A stretch of 64,000 nucleotides of DNA from Amycolatopsis balhimycina FH 1894 (GCF_000384295.1 NZ_KB913037.1:5202722-5266721); one strand, 5' to 3'; shown: positions 49,402 to 58,405, numbered from the stretch's first letter. The notes: generated by a model not told the origin, from the sequence alone. Made by a program: numbers and translations.

Positions 49402-49632
49402 ATGGATGACCCGCAGGATTCTTCGATCGGCCCGCCTCACGGTGGTGCTCCGGAGGGTCCCAGTCGCGATCGGCTCGTCCGGATCCTTCGCGTCACCCAG
49501 AGCGCAGCTACCGCCGCTGAACTCTGGGCAGAGGCCTCAAACAATGAGGCCCTGACATGGGTCGCCAGGGCCTCACGGCTGTTACTCGGCTTAGCTGTCG
49601 GCTGGATTGGAGCCCGGAACCGACGCCGCTAG
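49402..49632 (+). CDS. Small hypothetical protein
   Basis: The 76-residue product has a polar N-terminus (MDDPQDSSIGPPHGGAPEG) and a C-terminal hydrophobic stretch (LLLGLAVGWIGARNRRR), possibly a single membrane helix with a basic end. AGAGG lies about 9 nt before the ATG. A terminator follows 50 bp later, which supports a real transcript. The function is unknown. Confidence 0.5.
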   Translation: MDDPQDSSIGPPHGGAPEGPSRDRLVRILRVTQSAATAAELWAEASNNEALTWVARASRLLLGLAVGWIGARNRRR

Positions 49633-49685
49633 GTCGTACACCACACAACTAAAAGCACGGAGGTGACAGGTACACGTAAACGGAG

Positions 49686-49726
49686 ATCCGTCGGTTCGCA
49701 CTGCGTAGGTGCGGCCGGCGGATTTT
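49686..49726 (+). terminator. Terminator after the small gene
   Basis: ATCCGTCGGTTCGCAC pairs with GTGCGGCCGGCGGAT with one small bulge, followed by TTT. Confidence 0.7.
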
Positions 49727-50060
49727 CCATGTCGGACCTTCGACGATCTAGTACATCTTAGGCCGAATGGGTGTATCTCTAGCGAACGGGCACCCTGTCT
49801 GGTAATAGCCTCATTCGTGCTATTCGGTTGTTGGCGTCATCATGCGGCACGTAGCGGGATGACGCGAGTGTGATGAGCGACACATTTACATCCGAAGATG
49901 ACTTCGAAGTGTGACGGTTAAACGCCGAAGCGTGTTTTTGTGGACTTTTGGTTGCTTGCTCGTGTGCGACTTCTTGCTGGTCATGGCCCAGGGTGAACCC
50001 TCCTTGCGGGCGCGACCGTTCTCGAGAAGTTACTTGCGGGTAAGTTGGGAGAGTGGATCG
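49727..50060. other. Gene-free stretch
   Basis: These 334 bp hold only a short weak reading frame (49911-50117) without coding character. The stretch is comparatively AT-rich. I see no RNA gene or strong hairpin; the promoter of the regulator at 50120 is probably at its right end. Confidence 0.4.
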
Positions 50061-50107
50061 GTCAACAAACTATTGACCTACACTGTCAATGTCCCGTTGA
50101 CGTCAAG
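50061..50107. promoter_or_regulatory. Palindromic operator array
   Basis: Alternating TTGAC half-sites form overlapping palindromes: GGTCAA...TTGACC (50061-50079), ATTGAC...GTCAAT (50073-50091) and TTGACGTCAA (50098-50107). They end 12 bp before the regulator's ATG and are probably its autoregulatory operator. Confidence 0.55.
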
Positions 50108-50119
50108 GGTGGATTGATC

Positions 50120-50929
50120 ATGAGGCTCACCACTGGTGACCTGGCCGAACTCACTGAGCGTGCAAGCCGTCTCGCGCGCCGTGTCGGCATCCGCCGTTTT
50201 GTGATGCGTCCCGGCAAGCTAACGCAACTGTTGCACCAGATCAGCACGCCGAACAGTCCCTACTCGGAGCAGGTGGGCGCGGACGAAGTCGGCGACGCGT
50301 TGCAGCTGATCACCTTGGCGCAACATCAGCTGGAAGAGATCGAGCTACGCCTCATCAGCGGGGCCCGTGAACGGAAAATGAGTTGGGCTGACATCGCTGA
50401 AAGACTGTCACTGCGCAGTCGCCAAGCGGCGGAGCAGCGCTACCTTCGCTTGCAGGCTGGTCACACCTCCGCAGCTGGCAATCGAGATGTGACACCGGTC
50501 CGCGAGCGCCGACGTCGCCAGAACGAGCTGTTGGAGATCTTGACTGCAAGTGAGCCGGCATTGAGGCGCCTGGCTCGTCTACTGCCTGACGCTGTCGATG
50601 ACAACCTGTATGCAAGCGCAACCGGGCCGGCGCCCAGGAAGGCTGCGGCCACCTGGGACCAGTTGCCGGTAAATGAGCGGGCCTACCATCGCGACCAGCT
50701 TGGCGGAGATCTCGCGCCATACCTACGCACTGTGCGCCGCTACGCGCAGGGAGAAACGCCAATGAGACTGTTCGTGCCGTTGGCGCAAGTGGTCAGCATT
50801 CTTGACCGCAGCGGCTATGACTTTCACCATCTGCCAACCGAGCTAAACCTCGACCTTGAGCAGCTTCGGTCGATCATTCGTCGCGTTGGCTTTCGCCCCT
50901 CGCCGTCACTTTCGACTATCGCGCACTGA
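50120..50929 (+). CDS. HSP18-type transcriptional regulator-like protein
   Basis: ATG 50120 follows AAGGGTGG. The 269-residue protein has a central helix-turn-helix-like segment (MSWADIAERLSLRSRQAAEQRYLRLQ at about 93-118) typical of actinobacterial proteins annotated as HSP18 transcriptional regulators, flanked by helical regions. No small heat-shock gene lies nearby. Palindromes immediately upstream suggest it controls its own promoter. Confidence 0.65.
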   Translation: MRLTTGDLAELTERASRLARRVGIRRFVMRPGKLTQLLHQISTPNSPYSEQVGADEVGDALQLITLAQHQLEEIELRLISGARERKMSWADIAERLSLRSRQAAEQRYLRLQAGHTSAAGNRDVTPVRERRRRQNELLEILTASEPALRRLARLLPDAVDDNLYASATGPAPRKAAATWDQLPVNERAYHRDQLGGDLAPYLRTVRRYAQGETPMRLFVPLAQVVSILDRSGYDFHHLPTELNLDLEQLRSIIRRVGFRPSPSLSTIAH

Positions 50930-51015
50930 CAGTGGGATACGCCGGACCCTCGGCTGGAAGCATCCGGAGAGCCGGAGTACAGACGCCCGAACAGTCTCCG
51001 CGTGATTCTGAAATC

Positions 51016-51047
51016 GCCGGCCCGGTCGCTGCTGAGACCGGGCCGGC
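51016..51047. terminator. Bidirectional hairpin
   Basis: GCCGGCCCGGTC pairs perfectly with GACCGGGCCGGC around loop GCTGCTGA, between the convergent regulator and integrase-remnant genes. Confidence 0.75.
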
Positions 51048-51068
51048 TACTGAAGTCGTAAGTACGGC

Positions 51069-51683
51069 TCACATGCTGGTGAAGATCCTGTCCATCGTCT
51101 CTGCTCCGTGCTGGATCACTGGCCGCAGTTGGTGGCGGTAAACCTTCTCAGTCACGGTGGTGCCGTTGTGGCCCACTAGTCGTGAAATCTTTTCCAGCTC
51201 CATGCTGCTGTCTGAGAGTAGAGACACAAAGCTGTGTCGTAGTTCACGTGGCGTCCAGTCGGCCGGAACAAGCCCGGCCTTCTTGAGCACCCGTCGGAAC
51301 GCTCGGCGTACATTGGCTGCGTCCAGCTCGCGACCGACCGCTGACGCGAACACCAACCCGTTCTCCTCCCAGTTGTCTCCGGCCAATCTGCGCGCAAAGG
51401 TGACGGGTAATCCGTCCTCGATGAACGGCTGCTCGGCGCCGAGTAACGACGTGGCAGCGGGGAAGGCGTTCTCTGCGAGCCAGCCGGCGACGAGCACTTC
51501 TTTCGTCGCCGCGGGGATCGAGCGTCCGACGCGGACGACGGCCGAATTGTCGGCCAGGCGGAAGATGGCGTTCTCCCCGAATCGGACCCGCTTCGCGCCA
51601 GCCGCGTCGAGCCCGGCGAAGGCACAGGCTGCCTCGAAGACGGCTTGTGTCCGCTCTGACGTGAAAGCCTTCGTCGTGGTCAT
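51069..51683 (-). pseudogene. Phosphotransferase-integrase chimera (deletion junction)
   Basis: This 204-codon frame joins two unrelated proteins. Residues 1 to about 98 match the N-terminal lobe of an aminoglycoside-type phosphotransferase (RFGENAIFRLADNSAVVRVG, KEVLVAGWLAENAFPA, GLPVTF). Residues from about 101 match the C-terminus of a pSAM2-type tyrosine recombinase (NGLVFASAVGREL, TPRELRHSFVSLLSDSS, Arg149, His172 in LVGHNGTT, Tyr182 in EKVYRHQLRP). The phosphotransferase catalytic loop and the integrase N-terminus with its first Arg box are absent. One in-frame deletion across two tandem genes would explain it. It may be translated but cannot act as a full integrase. Confidence 0.82.
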
Positions 51684-51816
51684 CAGACTCCTCTATCGGG
51701 GTGCCTCAGCCAGGCTAGAGCTTCGGCGGGAACGTGTGCGCGGCGAATGACGCGTGGGTGGAACCCGGCCAGCGCGCCGCCTGGAGGGAGGTCAGGACGC
51801 GCCGGCCGGGAGCTGG

Positions 51817-52614
51817 TCAACGCCACCCGGTGTCGGTGGCGTGGCGCTGCAGCGCCTTGGCGGTCTTCCTGTAGGCCGTCACGGTGTCTTCGTGCGTGAT
51901 GAAGACGGCTCCGCGGTGGTGTGGCACGGCGACCGTGAAGGCACCAGCACGGTTCTCGTAAAGGGTGAATCGCTCGACCAGGCCGGGCGGGCACTCGACT
52001 GCCGGAACGAGACAGACGGACATACGGGGGTGGCGCGTCAGAGCGATCACCGCGTCGAGCTGGGCGCGGAACTCATCCGTCGAGCCGAAATCGGAACGAG
52101 TAGCGGCCTCGCCGATCAGGTAGGTGCGTCGCGGCCCCGTGTCCGTCGGCGAAGTGAGCTCCTGGACCGTCCGGGCAAGCGATCGGCGGCCGACGTCAGG
52201 GCTGGGCTCGACCAGGCCAGTATCCCGCAGCGCGCGGGCGTACTCGACGGTCTGCAGAGCCTCCGGAATCAGGGTCGGCGACCACTCGAAGACGTGCGTC
52301 GACCGCTGCTCGTACGTCGTCCGTAAGAGGTCTTCGGCGCGCCCGGCGTGGTCGATGAAGTCTCGTTCGTGGGCTCGACGGGCGAGGTCGACGAGCTGAT
52401 CGCACACGGCGGTCGGCGAGCGTAGGACGCCGAGGATGTGCGCCACGGTCGTGTCCGGCGGTATGCGTTTGCCGAGTTCGAAACTCGACAGCACTCCCGG
52501 GTGGAGATTGATCATGTCGGCGAGCCGGCGGAGGCCGACCCCGCGGCGGGTACGGGCGTCGCGGAGACCGTCTGCGAGCGCGATGAGGGCAGGCCGGGGT
52601 GCAGCGTCGGTCAC
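51817..52614 (-). CDS. XRE-family regulator with DUF5753
   Basis: The 265-residue product has an N-terminal helix-turn-helix (GLRRLADMINLHPGVLSSFELGKR) and a DUF5753 domain (YEQRSTHVFEWSPTLIPEALQTVEYARAL, CLVPAVECPPGLVERFTLYE). Such regulators are numerous in actinobacteria and usually accompany a DUF397 gene, which is absent here. It is the last gene of a four-gene leftward operon; GTG 52614 comes 3 nt after the previous stop. Confidence 0.88.
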   Translation of the reverse strand: MTDAAPRPALIALADGLRDARTRRGVGLRRLADMINLHPGVLSSFELGKRIPPDTTVAHILGVLRSPTAVCDQLVDLARRAHERDFIDHAGRAEDLLRTTYEQRSTHVFEWSPTLIPEALQTVEYARALRDTGLVEPSPDVGRRSLARTVQELTSPTDTGPRRTYLIGEAATRSDFGSTDEFRAQLDAVIALTRHPRMSVCLVPAVECPPGLVERFTLYENRAGAFTVAVPHHRGAVFITHEDTVTAYRKTAKALQRHATDTGWR

Positions 52615-52617
52615 GGT

Positions 52618-52878
52618 TCAACCCGCTCCGTTCAGTCGTTGAGCGTCTTCGCTCGGGGCATCCAACAAATTCACGAGATCGATGTCGCCGTCGTCCAACT
52701 CGCTGGCGCGCCGAGCCAGCGCGGCGCCGACTTGCGCCAGCTGACGGGCGAGCGTGCGCAGCGCCGCCGCATAGCGCGCGTCGTTCGCCTGGAGGGTCAG
52801 CAGCTCGACCGTCACGCTCCCAATCCGAGAGTTCATCTTCGAGAGGCCGGCCAGCAGTTCGCGATCACGCGCGTGCAT
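52618..52878 (-). CDS. Small helical hypothetical protein
   Basis: The 86-residue protein is predicted mostly helical (ARYAAALRTLARQLAQVGAAL), with an acidic end (ELDDGDIDLVNLLDAPSED). I do not recognise a family. It overlaps the upstream gene by 14 bp and sits 3 bp before the XRE gene, so it belongs to that operon. Confidence 0.6.
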   Translation of the reverse strand: MHARDRELLAGLSKMNSRIGSVTVELLTLQANDARYAAALRTLARQLAQVGAALARRASELDDGDIDLVNLLDAPSEDAQRLNGAG

Positions 52879-53164
52879 GCGGCACCTCGATTTGTCGGTG
52901 CTCGTTCTGGCTCGCGCAGACGGGGCATATCCGGCCGGGTTTCGGGATCACCCGACCGCGGCTGACGCTCGGGCGGTCGTGCTCCAGCGGAAACGGATCG
53001 TTGATCAGACACCAGGGCAGCAGCAGCACGAGCCGCGGGTTCGCCATCTCCGAGTGCAGGTACAGGTGCGCCCAGCCGTCGCCGTCGGTGAACTCGTGCC
53101 ACTCCCAGAAATCTCGCCGAGGGCCGGCCGTTTGCCTCACCGGGCGGTCTTCCAGCGTGGTCAT
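52865..53164 (-). CDS. Small hypothetical protein with C-terminal CxxC
   Basis: The 99-residue protein contains WEWHEFTDGDGWAHLYLHSE and ends with a single CPVC motif that may bind metal or be redox-active. Its start overlaps the upstream stop by four bases. I do not recognise its function; position suggests co-regulation with the DUF5753 regulator. Confidence 0.62.
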   Translation of the reverse strand: MTTLEDRPVRQTAGPRRDFWEWHEFTDGDGWAHLYLHSEMANPRLVLLLPWCLINDPFPLEHDRPSVSRGRVIPKPGRICPVCASQNEHRQIEVPHARA

Positions 53165-53403
53165 CGAAGTCCCCGCTCGACCTCGAACGTCCGAAGCGCA
53201 GCGGCAGCCTGCTCCCAGTCAGCATCGGTCATGTCAGCGTGCTTCATTGGGTGCTGAGTCGTGCTCCAGTCGATCTCGTTGAGCCGCTGACCGCCGGTGT
53301 TGAACAGCGAGCCGCCGCACCAGAACGTCGGCCGGTCCTCGCGTCCGGTCGAGCCCCCGTCTTGTGCCGTCACCTGATCAACTGTCGTCGAATCCGGACA
53401 CAC
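53161..53403 (-). CDS. Small hypothetical protein, first gene of the XRE operon
   Basis: The 80-residue reading starts at GTG 53403; GTG 53373 is equally likely. It contains DRPTFWCGGSLFNTGGQRLNEI and an acidic helical end (DADWEQAAAALRTFEVERGL). The family is not recognised. It diverges from the NUDIX gene at 53507. Confidence 0.5.
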   Translation of the reverse strand: MCPDSTTVDQVTAQDGGSTGREDRPTFWCGGSLFNTGGQRLNEIDWSTTQHPMKHADMTDADWEQAAAALRTFEVERGLR

Positions 53404-53494
53404 AAAACACAGCCGGTAACCATGATTTCAGCAGGTCAACGCACACGAACTAGGCGTGAAAGGCATAGATCAGCGGGAGGTCGCTCGCCGCCGG

Positions 53495-53506
53495 TAGCCT
53501 CGCCTC
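53495..53506 (+). promoter_or_regulatory. -10 element for a leaderless NUDIX transcript
   Basis: TAGCCT (53495-53500) is followed by six bases and GTG 53507 with no ribosome-binding site. Confidence 0.4.
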
Positions 53507-53995
53507 GTGGACTTACTCCCCTTCGACGAGTACGTGCGCTCGCTCAACCGCAAGCGCATGTCCGCCGGCGTCCTCTTCCGCGACGAGGCCGACCGCGTGC
53601 TGTTCGTCGAGCCGTCGTATAAGCCGCATTGGGACATCCCCGGTGGAGCGTGCGAAGAGGGCGAGCCGCCCTGGCGCACGGCGGCCCGGGAGGTCGCGGA
53701 AGAGGTCGGCATCGATCGGCCGCTCGGCAACCTGCTAGTGATCGACTACATCCCGGACGACTCGCGCATGCCAGAGGGGATGGCGTACGTCTTCGACGGC
53801 GGGCTGGTCGCCGAGGCCGAGATCAAGGCCTTGACGATCACGGACCCCGAGATCCTGTCGGCGGAGCTGCTGCCGCTCGACACCGCGGCATCGCGCCTGA
53901 AGCCGATCCTCGCGCGCCGGATTGCGGTTGCCCTCGACGCTGCGCGCGCCGGTGAGCTGCTGATATGTGAGGACGGCAGGCGCATAGCGCAGTAG
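53507..53995 (+). CDS. NUDIX hydrolase
   Basis: The 162-residue protein has a NUDIX box (GGACEEGEPPWRTAAREVAE, continuing EVG, at about 47-69). The substrate cannot be read. It is followed 33 bp later by an XRE regulator on the same strand; NUDIX and XRE/TPR regulators are often neighbours in actinobacteria. GTG 53507 appears leaderless. Confidence 0.9.
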   Translation: MDLLPFDEYVRSLNRKRMSAGVLFRDEADRVLFVEPSYKPHWDIPGGACEEGEPPWRTAAREVAEEVGIDRPLGNLLVIDYIPDDSRMPEGMAYVFDGGLVAEAEIKALTITDPEILSAELLPLDTAASRLKPILARRIAVALDAARAGELLICEDGRRIAQ

Positions 53996-54028
53996 TCTGG
54001 TTACTGGGTGCACACAGCCGGAGGACGG

Positions 54029-55261
54029 ATGACCGCTCACAACCCGCTCGCCGAGAACCTGACGCGCATCCGCAAAGCCCGCGACTTCTCCCAGGAGGGC
54101 CTCGCCGAGGCTGCCTCGGTCGGCGTCGACACCGTGGCGCGCATCGAGCAGGGCACCAGGACGACGAGCCGCCCGGCCACCCTTCGGAAACTCGCGGCTG
54201 CGCTCGGGGTCCCGGTCGATGCGCTGCTCGGCACACTGCCGGCGCCGCACTCCCGCGATGTCGATGTGGCTCCGCTTCGCCGGGCGATCACCGCGGATGC
54301 ATCCATTCCCGGTCTTGAGGATCTGGCCGACACCCGCGAGCTGCTGCCGCTCCCGGAACTCACGGCCAGTGCGCACGCTGCCTGGCGGGCGTATGTCGAC
54401 GGGCGCCACGCCGAGCTGCTGCACGCGCTGCCGGTCGTCCTGGCCGATGCCCGTCGAGGCGTCCGCGACACCCGGGACGAGGAGCGCGCTGGCGCTCACC
54501 GCGTCCTGTCGACGGCGTACCGGCTCGGTGCCGGCATCGCGGGTCGGCTCGGCTTCGATGACCTGGCGTACACCTCCGCTGCTCGGGCGATTGAGGCCGC
54601 GGCCGAGTCGGACGCTCCCGAGGTCGAGGCCGCAATTTCGCTGCGCTACCTGGCTTGGACACTGGTCCGCCAGGGACGTGCCGAGGACGCTGAGCACGTC
54701 GCTACCCAGGCGGCGGCCGCGATCGAACCGCGCATGCTCGACCGCGACCCGGTCCGCGCCGGCGTGTTCGGCAACCTGCTGTTCAACGCCGCAACCGCGG
54801 CACTCCGTACTGGGAGCGCTGGCCGCGCCGAGGATCTCCTTGCTGCGGCCCACGCTGCTGCGATCCGGTCACGCGGCGACACAGCTTCAGAGGCTGCGAT
54901 CTTCGGCCCGCGCGTTGCGGCACTTCAGAACGTCGAGCTTGCAGCGCGGGCCGGCGACCCCGAGCAGGCGCTCCGCCTGGCGGCCGCCGTGCCGGACACA
55001 GCGGGCGACGTCCCAGCCTTCTGGGAGGCTGGCCATCGACTGTTGCTCGCTGCAGCAGCCGCCGACCTGCGTCAGGATCGCGATGCGTTGGCCTGGCTTG
55101 CGGAGGCACGCGACCTCGCGCCGGACTGGGTGCGTTATCAGCCGCTCGGTAAGACCACGATGCGACGCCTAGTCGATCGGGCAACGCGACGTCAGGGCAT
55201 TGAGTTCGCCGCGCTTGCAACTCATTACGGCGTGGTCGGTCAGCCAGACCGAGGCTTATGA
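54029..55261 (+). CDS. XRE-family regulator with TPR-like domain
   Basis: The 410-residue product has an N-terminal helix-turn-helix (IRKARDFSQEGLAEAASVGVDTVARIEQGTR region at about 11-41) and a long helical C-terminus with TPR-like repeats (AAISLRYLAWTLVRQGRAED, RAGVFGNLLFNAATAALRTG). GGAGG lies 4 nt before ATG 54029. It probably senses a ligand or peptide through the repeats; its target is unknown. Confidence 0.85.
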   Translation: MTAHNPLAENLTRIRKARDFSQEGLAEAASVGVDTVARIEQGTRTTSRPATLRKLAAALGVPVDALLGTLPAPHSRDVDVAPLRRAITADASIPGLEDLADTRELLPLPELTASAHAAWRAYVDGRHAELLHALPVVLADARRGVRDTRDEERAGAHRVLSTAYRLGAGIAGRLGFDDLAYTSAARAIEAAAESDAPEVEAAISLRYLAWTLVRQGRAEDAEHVATQAAAAIEPRMLDRDPVRAGVFGNLLFNAATAALRTGSAGRAEDLLAAAHAAAIRSRGDTASEAAIFGPRVAALQNVELAARAGDPEQALRLAAAVPDTAGDVPAFWEAGHRLLLAAAAADLRQDRDALAWLAEARDLAPDWVRYQPLGKTTMRRLVDRATRRQGIEFAALATHYGVVGQPDRGL

Positions 55262-55272
55262 AGTTCGACAGG

Positions 55273-56325
55273 TCAGACCTTCCCGATAATCTCTCTGAGT
55301 GTTTGAGCAATTTTGCTCGCTTTTACACCAGTCCTCTCATGCTTTCGAACTCTCCGACCACTGTCTAGTGTGGCTACTACAGCGAAATCGTTGCCTTCTG
55401 CTACGACGCATATATTCAATGTGCTTGCTGTTTTGGTGCTGTCTGCGACCATGCATCGGAGATGGTTGGCGTGGGGGGTAATCCTCCGCCAGTTACGTCT
55501 ATGGTGAGTGGCTGTTGCAAGTTGGTTGGCGAATTCTAACGGACTTGTTGCTCGTTCGTTAGGATCGAGCGAGAGACTCTTCTCTACGACGCGACTTAGC
55601 CCGATGGAGACGTGAGGGGCAACGTCTCGTAGTTTGCTCCGCTGTCCCGTGCGAACTTTCTCCCAGGTCTCATCGTACCCAAATTTTTCTGAAACTGGAT
55701 AGTCGCCTGCTAGTAAAAAGAAAACAGTGGCAGCCAGGGAATAGATGTCCGAGGCCTTGGTGCAGTGGCGATCTGGTGAAGACAGAGCCTCGGGCGCAAC
55801 TGTTACGAGAGTTCCTTCCGGAGGGGTTCTGCCGTTCTTGTCGATCTTGTGAGCCATGCCAAGGTCTGCGAGGAGCACTTTTCCGTTGGTGTCTAAGTAG
55901 CAATTTTCGGGTTTCACGTCTCGATGGAGAAGGCCAGCTGAATGCACCTTCTCCAGCCCGTATCCGACGTACTGCCCCCACTCGGATGCCTGTCTTGGCG
56001 TAACCCCGAATGGGCTCGCCGCCGTCGAGAGATTGCCGCCTTCCATGACAGGGGTCGTGATATAGCGGAGATCGGTCCCGGTCACCACATCCGCATTGAA
56101 CACGGGAAGAAGGTAGTCGCTGCGGAGTTGCTCAAGGACTTGAGCCTCGTCCCACGTGGCTGGCTGGCCGTCTGTTGGAGTAAGCAACTTGAGGGCTACC
56201 TCAGTGCCCAGGTGCTCATCGCGTGCTCGATGAACCTGACCGCCTTTGCCCTTGCCTAAGAAGGCCACAAGCTCGTAGCGGTCGTTGATGCGAGTCCCCT
56301 TCGGATACGGTTTCGACTGAGCCAC
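55273..56325 (-). CDS. Serine/threonine protein kinase, soluble
   Basis: The 350-residue protein has a catalytic domain (about 15-275) with a Gly loop (LGKGKGGQVH), Lys46 in VALKLL, HRDVKPEN at 134-141 and DLG (Asp154) where DFG is usual, so it looks active. The C-terminal 75 residues (RCMVADSTKTASTLNICVVA...) are an unassigned domain. No transmembrane segment is seen, unlike the envelope kinases of the core genome. GC content is clearly lower than in flanking chromosome, which suggests transfer. It diverges from the RuvC-like gene across 22 bp. Confidence 0.9.
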   Translation of the reverse strand: MAQSKPYPKGTRINDRYELVAFLGKGKGGQVHRARDEHLGTEVALKLLTPTDGQPATWDEAQVLEQLRSDYLLPVFNADVVTGTDLRYITTPVMEGGNLSTAASPFGVTPRQASEWGQYVGYGLEKVHSAGLLHRDVKPENCYLDTNGKVLLADLGMAHKIDKNGRTPPEGTLVTVAPEALSSPDRHCTKASDIYSLAATVFFLLAGDYPVSEKFGYDETWEKVRTGQRSKLRDVAPHVSIGLSRVVEKSLSLDPNERATSPLEFANQLATATHHRRNWRRITPHANHLRCMVADSTKTASTLNICVVAEGNDFAVVATLDSGRRVRKHERTGVKASKIAQTLREIIGKV

Positions 56326-56347
56326 GTGAGTAGTCTATATTCGCGAG
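56312..56347 (+). promoter_or_regulatory. Divergent leaderless promoter
   Basis: TTCGAC (56312-56317), an 18-bp spacer and TATATT (56336-56341) stand six bases before ATG 56348. On the opposite strand TATAGA/TAGACT stands close to the kinase GTG. Neither gene has a ribosome-binding site, so both transcripts are probably leaderless. Confidence 0.5.
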
Positions 56348-56812
56348 ATGACAGTGATCGGGCTGTGCGTGGTGATTTCGCCCAAAGGGCCTACGGTTTC
56401 TTGCGTTTTGGTTTCAGGTGATCGAGATAACCCGTCGGTCGTTGACTCGTACGTGCTGAAGACAAGCGCTGACGGACAAGCTGATCGGTTAGTTCATCTT
56501 GCGCAGAACCTGCGTAGTAAGATTTCCGGACTTGAGATTGAGCACGCTGTCATCCGTGTGGCGGACGTTAGCCCGAAGGGAAACCGTTCGGCTGCGCCAC
56601 GTAATCGCCTTTTGATCGAAGGCGCTCTCATGCTGGTTTGCCGCGAGCAAGTTCATGGTTCAGTGTGCGCAAGGACAGGTAAAGAAGTGGGCGAGGTGCT
56701 CGGCGTGCCGAAGGTTGAAGCTGTTGCCACAGGTAAGCGCCTTGTAGCTAAGCACGCTGAGGCCGCTGCTGCCGCAATCTCCGGCCTGCCGACAGCGACG
56801 ACAAGCGGATAG
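56348..56812 (+). CDS. RuvC-like fold hypothetical protein
   Basis: The 154-residue protein has a strand pattern like the RNase H/RuvC fold (IGLCVVISPKGPTVSCVLVS, then HAVIRVADVSP, LLIEGALMLVCRE, and KHAEAAAAAISGL at the end). The acidic residues expected in an active nuclease are not all evident: no Asp occurs in the first strand. It may be a non-catalytic relative. It lies between the kinase and the phosphoribosyltransferase-like gene. Confidence 0.6.
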   Translation: MTVIGLCVVISPKGPTVSCVLVSGDRDNPSVVDSYVLKTSADGQADRLVHLAQNLRSKISGLEIEHAVIRVADVSPKGNRSAAPRNRLLIEGALMLVCREQVHGSVCARTGKEVGEVLGVPKVEAVATGKRLVAKHAEAAAAAISGLPTATTSG

Positions 56813-56820
56813 AGCGCCTG

Positions 56821-57237
56821 TCAGGCGCTGCCCTGATCAATGACGATGAGTTGGTCTATGCCCCAAACGTGAGGATCGGGCAGCCTCACGGCTAGCTGGT
56901 AGAGAACCACGGCCACTACACGCTCTGCTCCCGCTTGTCGTGCTCGGCGCGCTGCTCTGGCGAGTGAAGTACCGCTTGCCACGTTGACGTCGACAATCAA
57001 GACAGTGCCGCTCGCGCTGCCTGCTTCTGAGTGCGGGCCGTGGACCATGCCCGCATGGCCGACAAGCGCGGCTCCAACGATGCGTTCCGCTGCCGAACTA
57101 GCCGCCATCAGGGTTGAGGTACCAAAGTCCGATGCAACCTCGGTGACCTGCTCTGCAGCTGCCCTCAACTCGCTTGGGTTCGAGAGGTGATCGATGTTGC
57201 GGTTGCCCAGGCTGATCATTTCGAGCAGGTCTGTCAC
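56821..57237 (-). CDS. Phosphoribosyltransferase-like protein
   Basis: The 138-residue protein has a PRTase-type loop VLIVDVNVASGTS (about 79-91) after a beta-alpha segment, followed by AGAERVVAVVLYQ. In typical enzymes the loop has two adjacent acids; here only the first (Asp83) remains. GGGGAG lies 5 nt before GTG 57237. It may act on a nucleotide or be a sensor; activity is uncertain. Confidence 0.62.
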   Translation of the reverse strand: MTDLLEMISLGNRNIDHLSNPSELRAAAEQVTEVASDFGTSTLMAASSAAERIVGAALVGHAGMVHGPHSEAGSASGTVLIVDVNVASGTSLARAARRARQAGAERVVAVVLYQLAVRLPDPHVWGIDQLIVIDQGSA

Positions 57238-57595
57238 GGTTACTCCCCGAGGTCGAGTTCTGACAGAAACCGAGTAAGCGGACGGTCAGCATCCAGCATG
57301 CGTGCCCTTCCAGGTCGGAAACAGGGCCAGTGGAGTGCAACTTGTTACAACCCGTCGCCAACTCAATCTCAAGTTGGGCCTCCACCTAGTTCACGGGTGA
57401 CCAGTTGCCTTCGTTCATATCGAACACGTGTTCTAATGTAGTGCAGGCTGGGGTAGGCAGGGAAGCCTGGTGGCCGGACTGAGGGTGCCGGAAGAGTAGG
57501 TCATTCGGTCAACTGTGCTCGTCATAATGAGCTGGCGCACGACAAGCTGAACCAGACTGACCCTTCGGCGGATGGTCTTGCGTTGCGCAACGAGG
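57238..57595. other. Gene-free stretch
   Basis: This 358-bp interval between the phosphoribosyltransferase-like gene and the end of the disrupted gene has no frame with coding character. No clear terminator or repeat is seen. Confidence 0.4.
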
Positions 57596-58405
57596 TCAAG
57601 GCCTGGTCAGTGCCGCAATCGCACGGCACAGTGCTTCTGTGTCCGTGATGGCCTGCCGGCATGTCGCTTCGGTGATCGTCAGTCGTTGTCCGGGCCTTGC
57701 CGTGCTGCCGGGCACCTTGGCCAAGTACTTGGCGTCGATCAAGCCATCGTTGTGAGTAAACAGGTGACGAGCGGCCCAGGCTTCCTGCAGTCGCTGCCAA
57801 GTTGGTGCGTCAATCATCGTACGGACATCTGAGTGCCCGGAATCGGCGAAGAGATCCGCAGTGTCGTCGAGTCGCTGGAAGATGTTGCCCTTGCCTCTGA
57901 CTAGGCTGGCGGCATCGGTCACGCTGGCGCGGAACACCCTCGATGCCATTGTCTCGACGACGCCGACCAGGTTCTCCAACGTGTCCACCCAGATGCGTGT
58001 GAAGACACCCTGCTCGCGCAGAGTCGCGGCGACCTCGGCAGGCAGTCGGCCCAGGCCGTCGAGCCGCGCGGTTTCGGCAGCGAGAGCGTCCAGCGCCACG
58101 ACGTCGGCTGATAGCAGCCCGCACACAGGGCAGAATCGATGCTCGCCAAACACCGCGTAGCGGAGAGTGCAGCTAGCGCACGTGCGCACCCGAATGAGCT
58201 GTTCCTCGTCGATGCCGGGGAGCGGCTGGGGGTAGAACGGCTCGGTGCGGTAGCTGATCTCGATGCCGAATCCAGATGGCCGCGGTCTTGACCTGGACGT
58301 TGATATACCTCTGAAGGCGTGATCCAGTGCTTCCTGGACGAGTTGCGTTCCGAGATCACCTGCGGCACGCATCGCCCGGTCGAGCTGCTGCTGGGTCAAG
58401 AACTC

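Noticed and set aside
49911..50117. Short rightward gene before the HSP18-type regulator
   Set aside because: It has no ribosome site, unusual composition, and it overlaps the operator array and promoter region.
55299..55507. Short rightward frames opposite the kinase C-terminus
   Set aside because: They are antisense to the kinase, Cys/Leu-rich without homology, and begin without ribosome sites.
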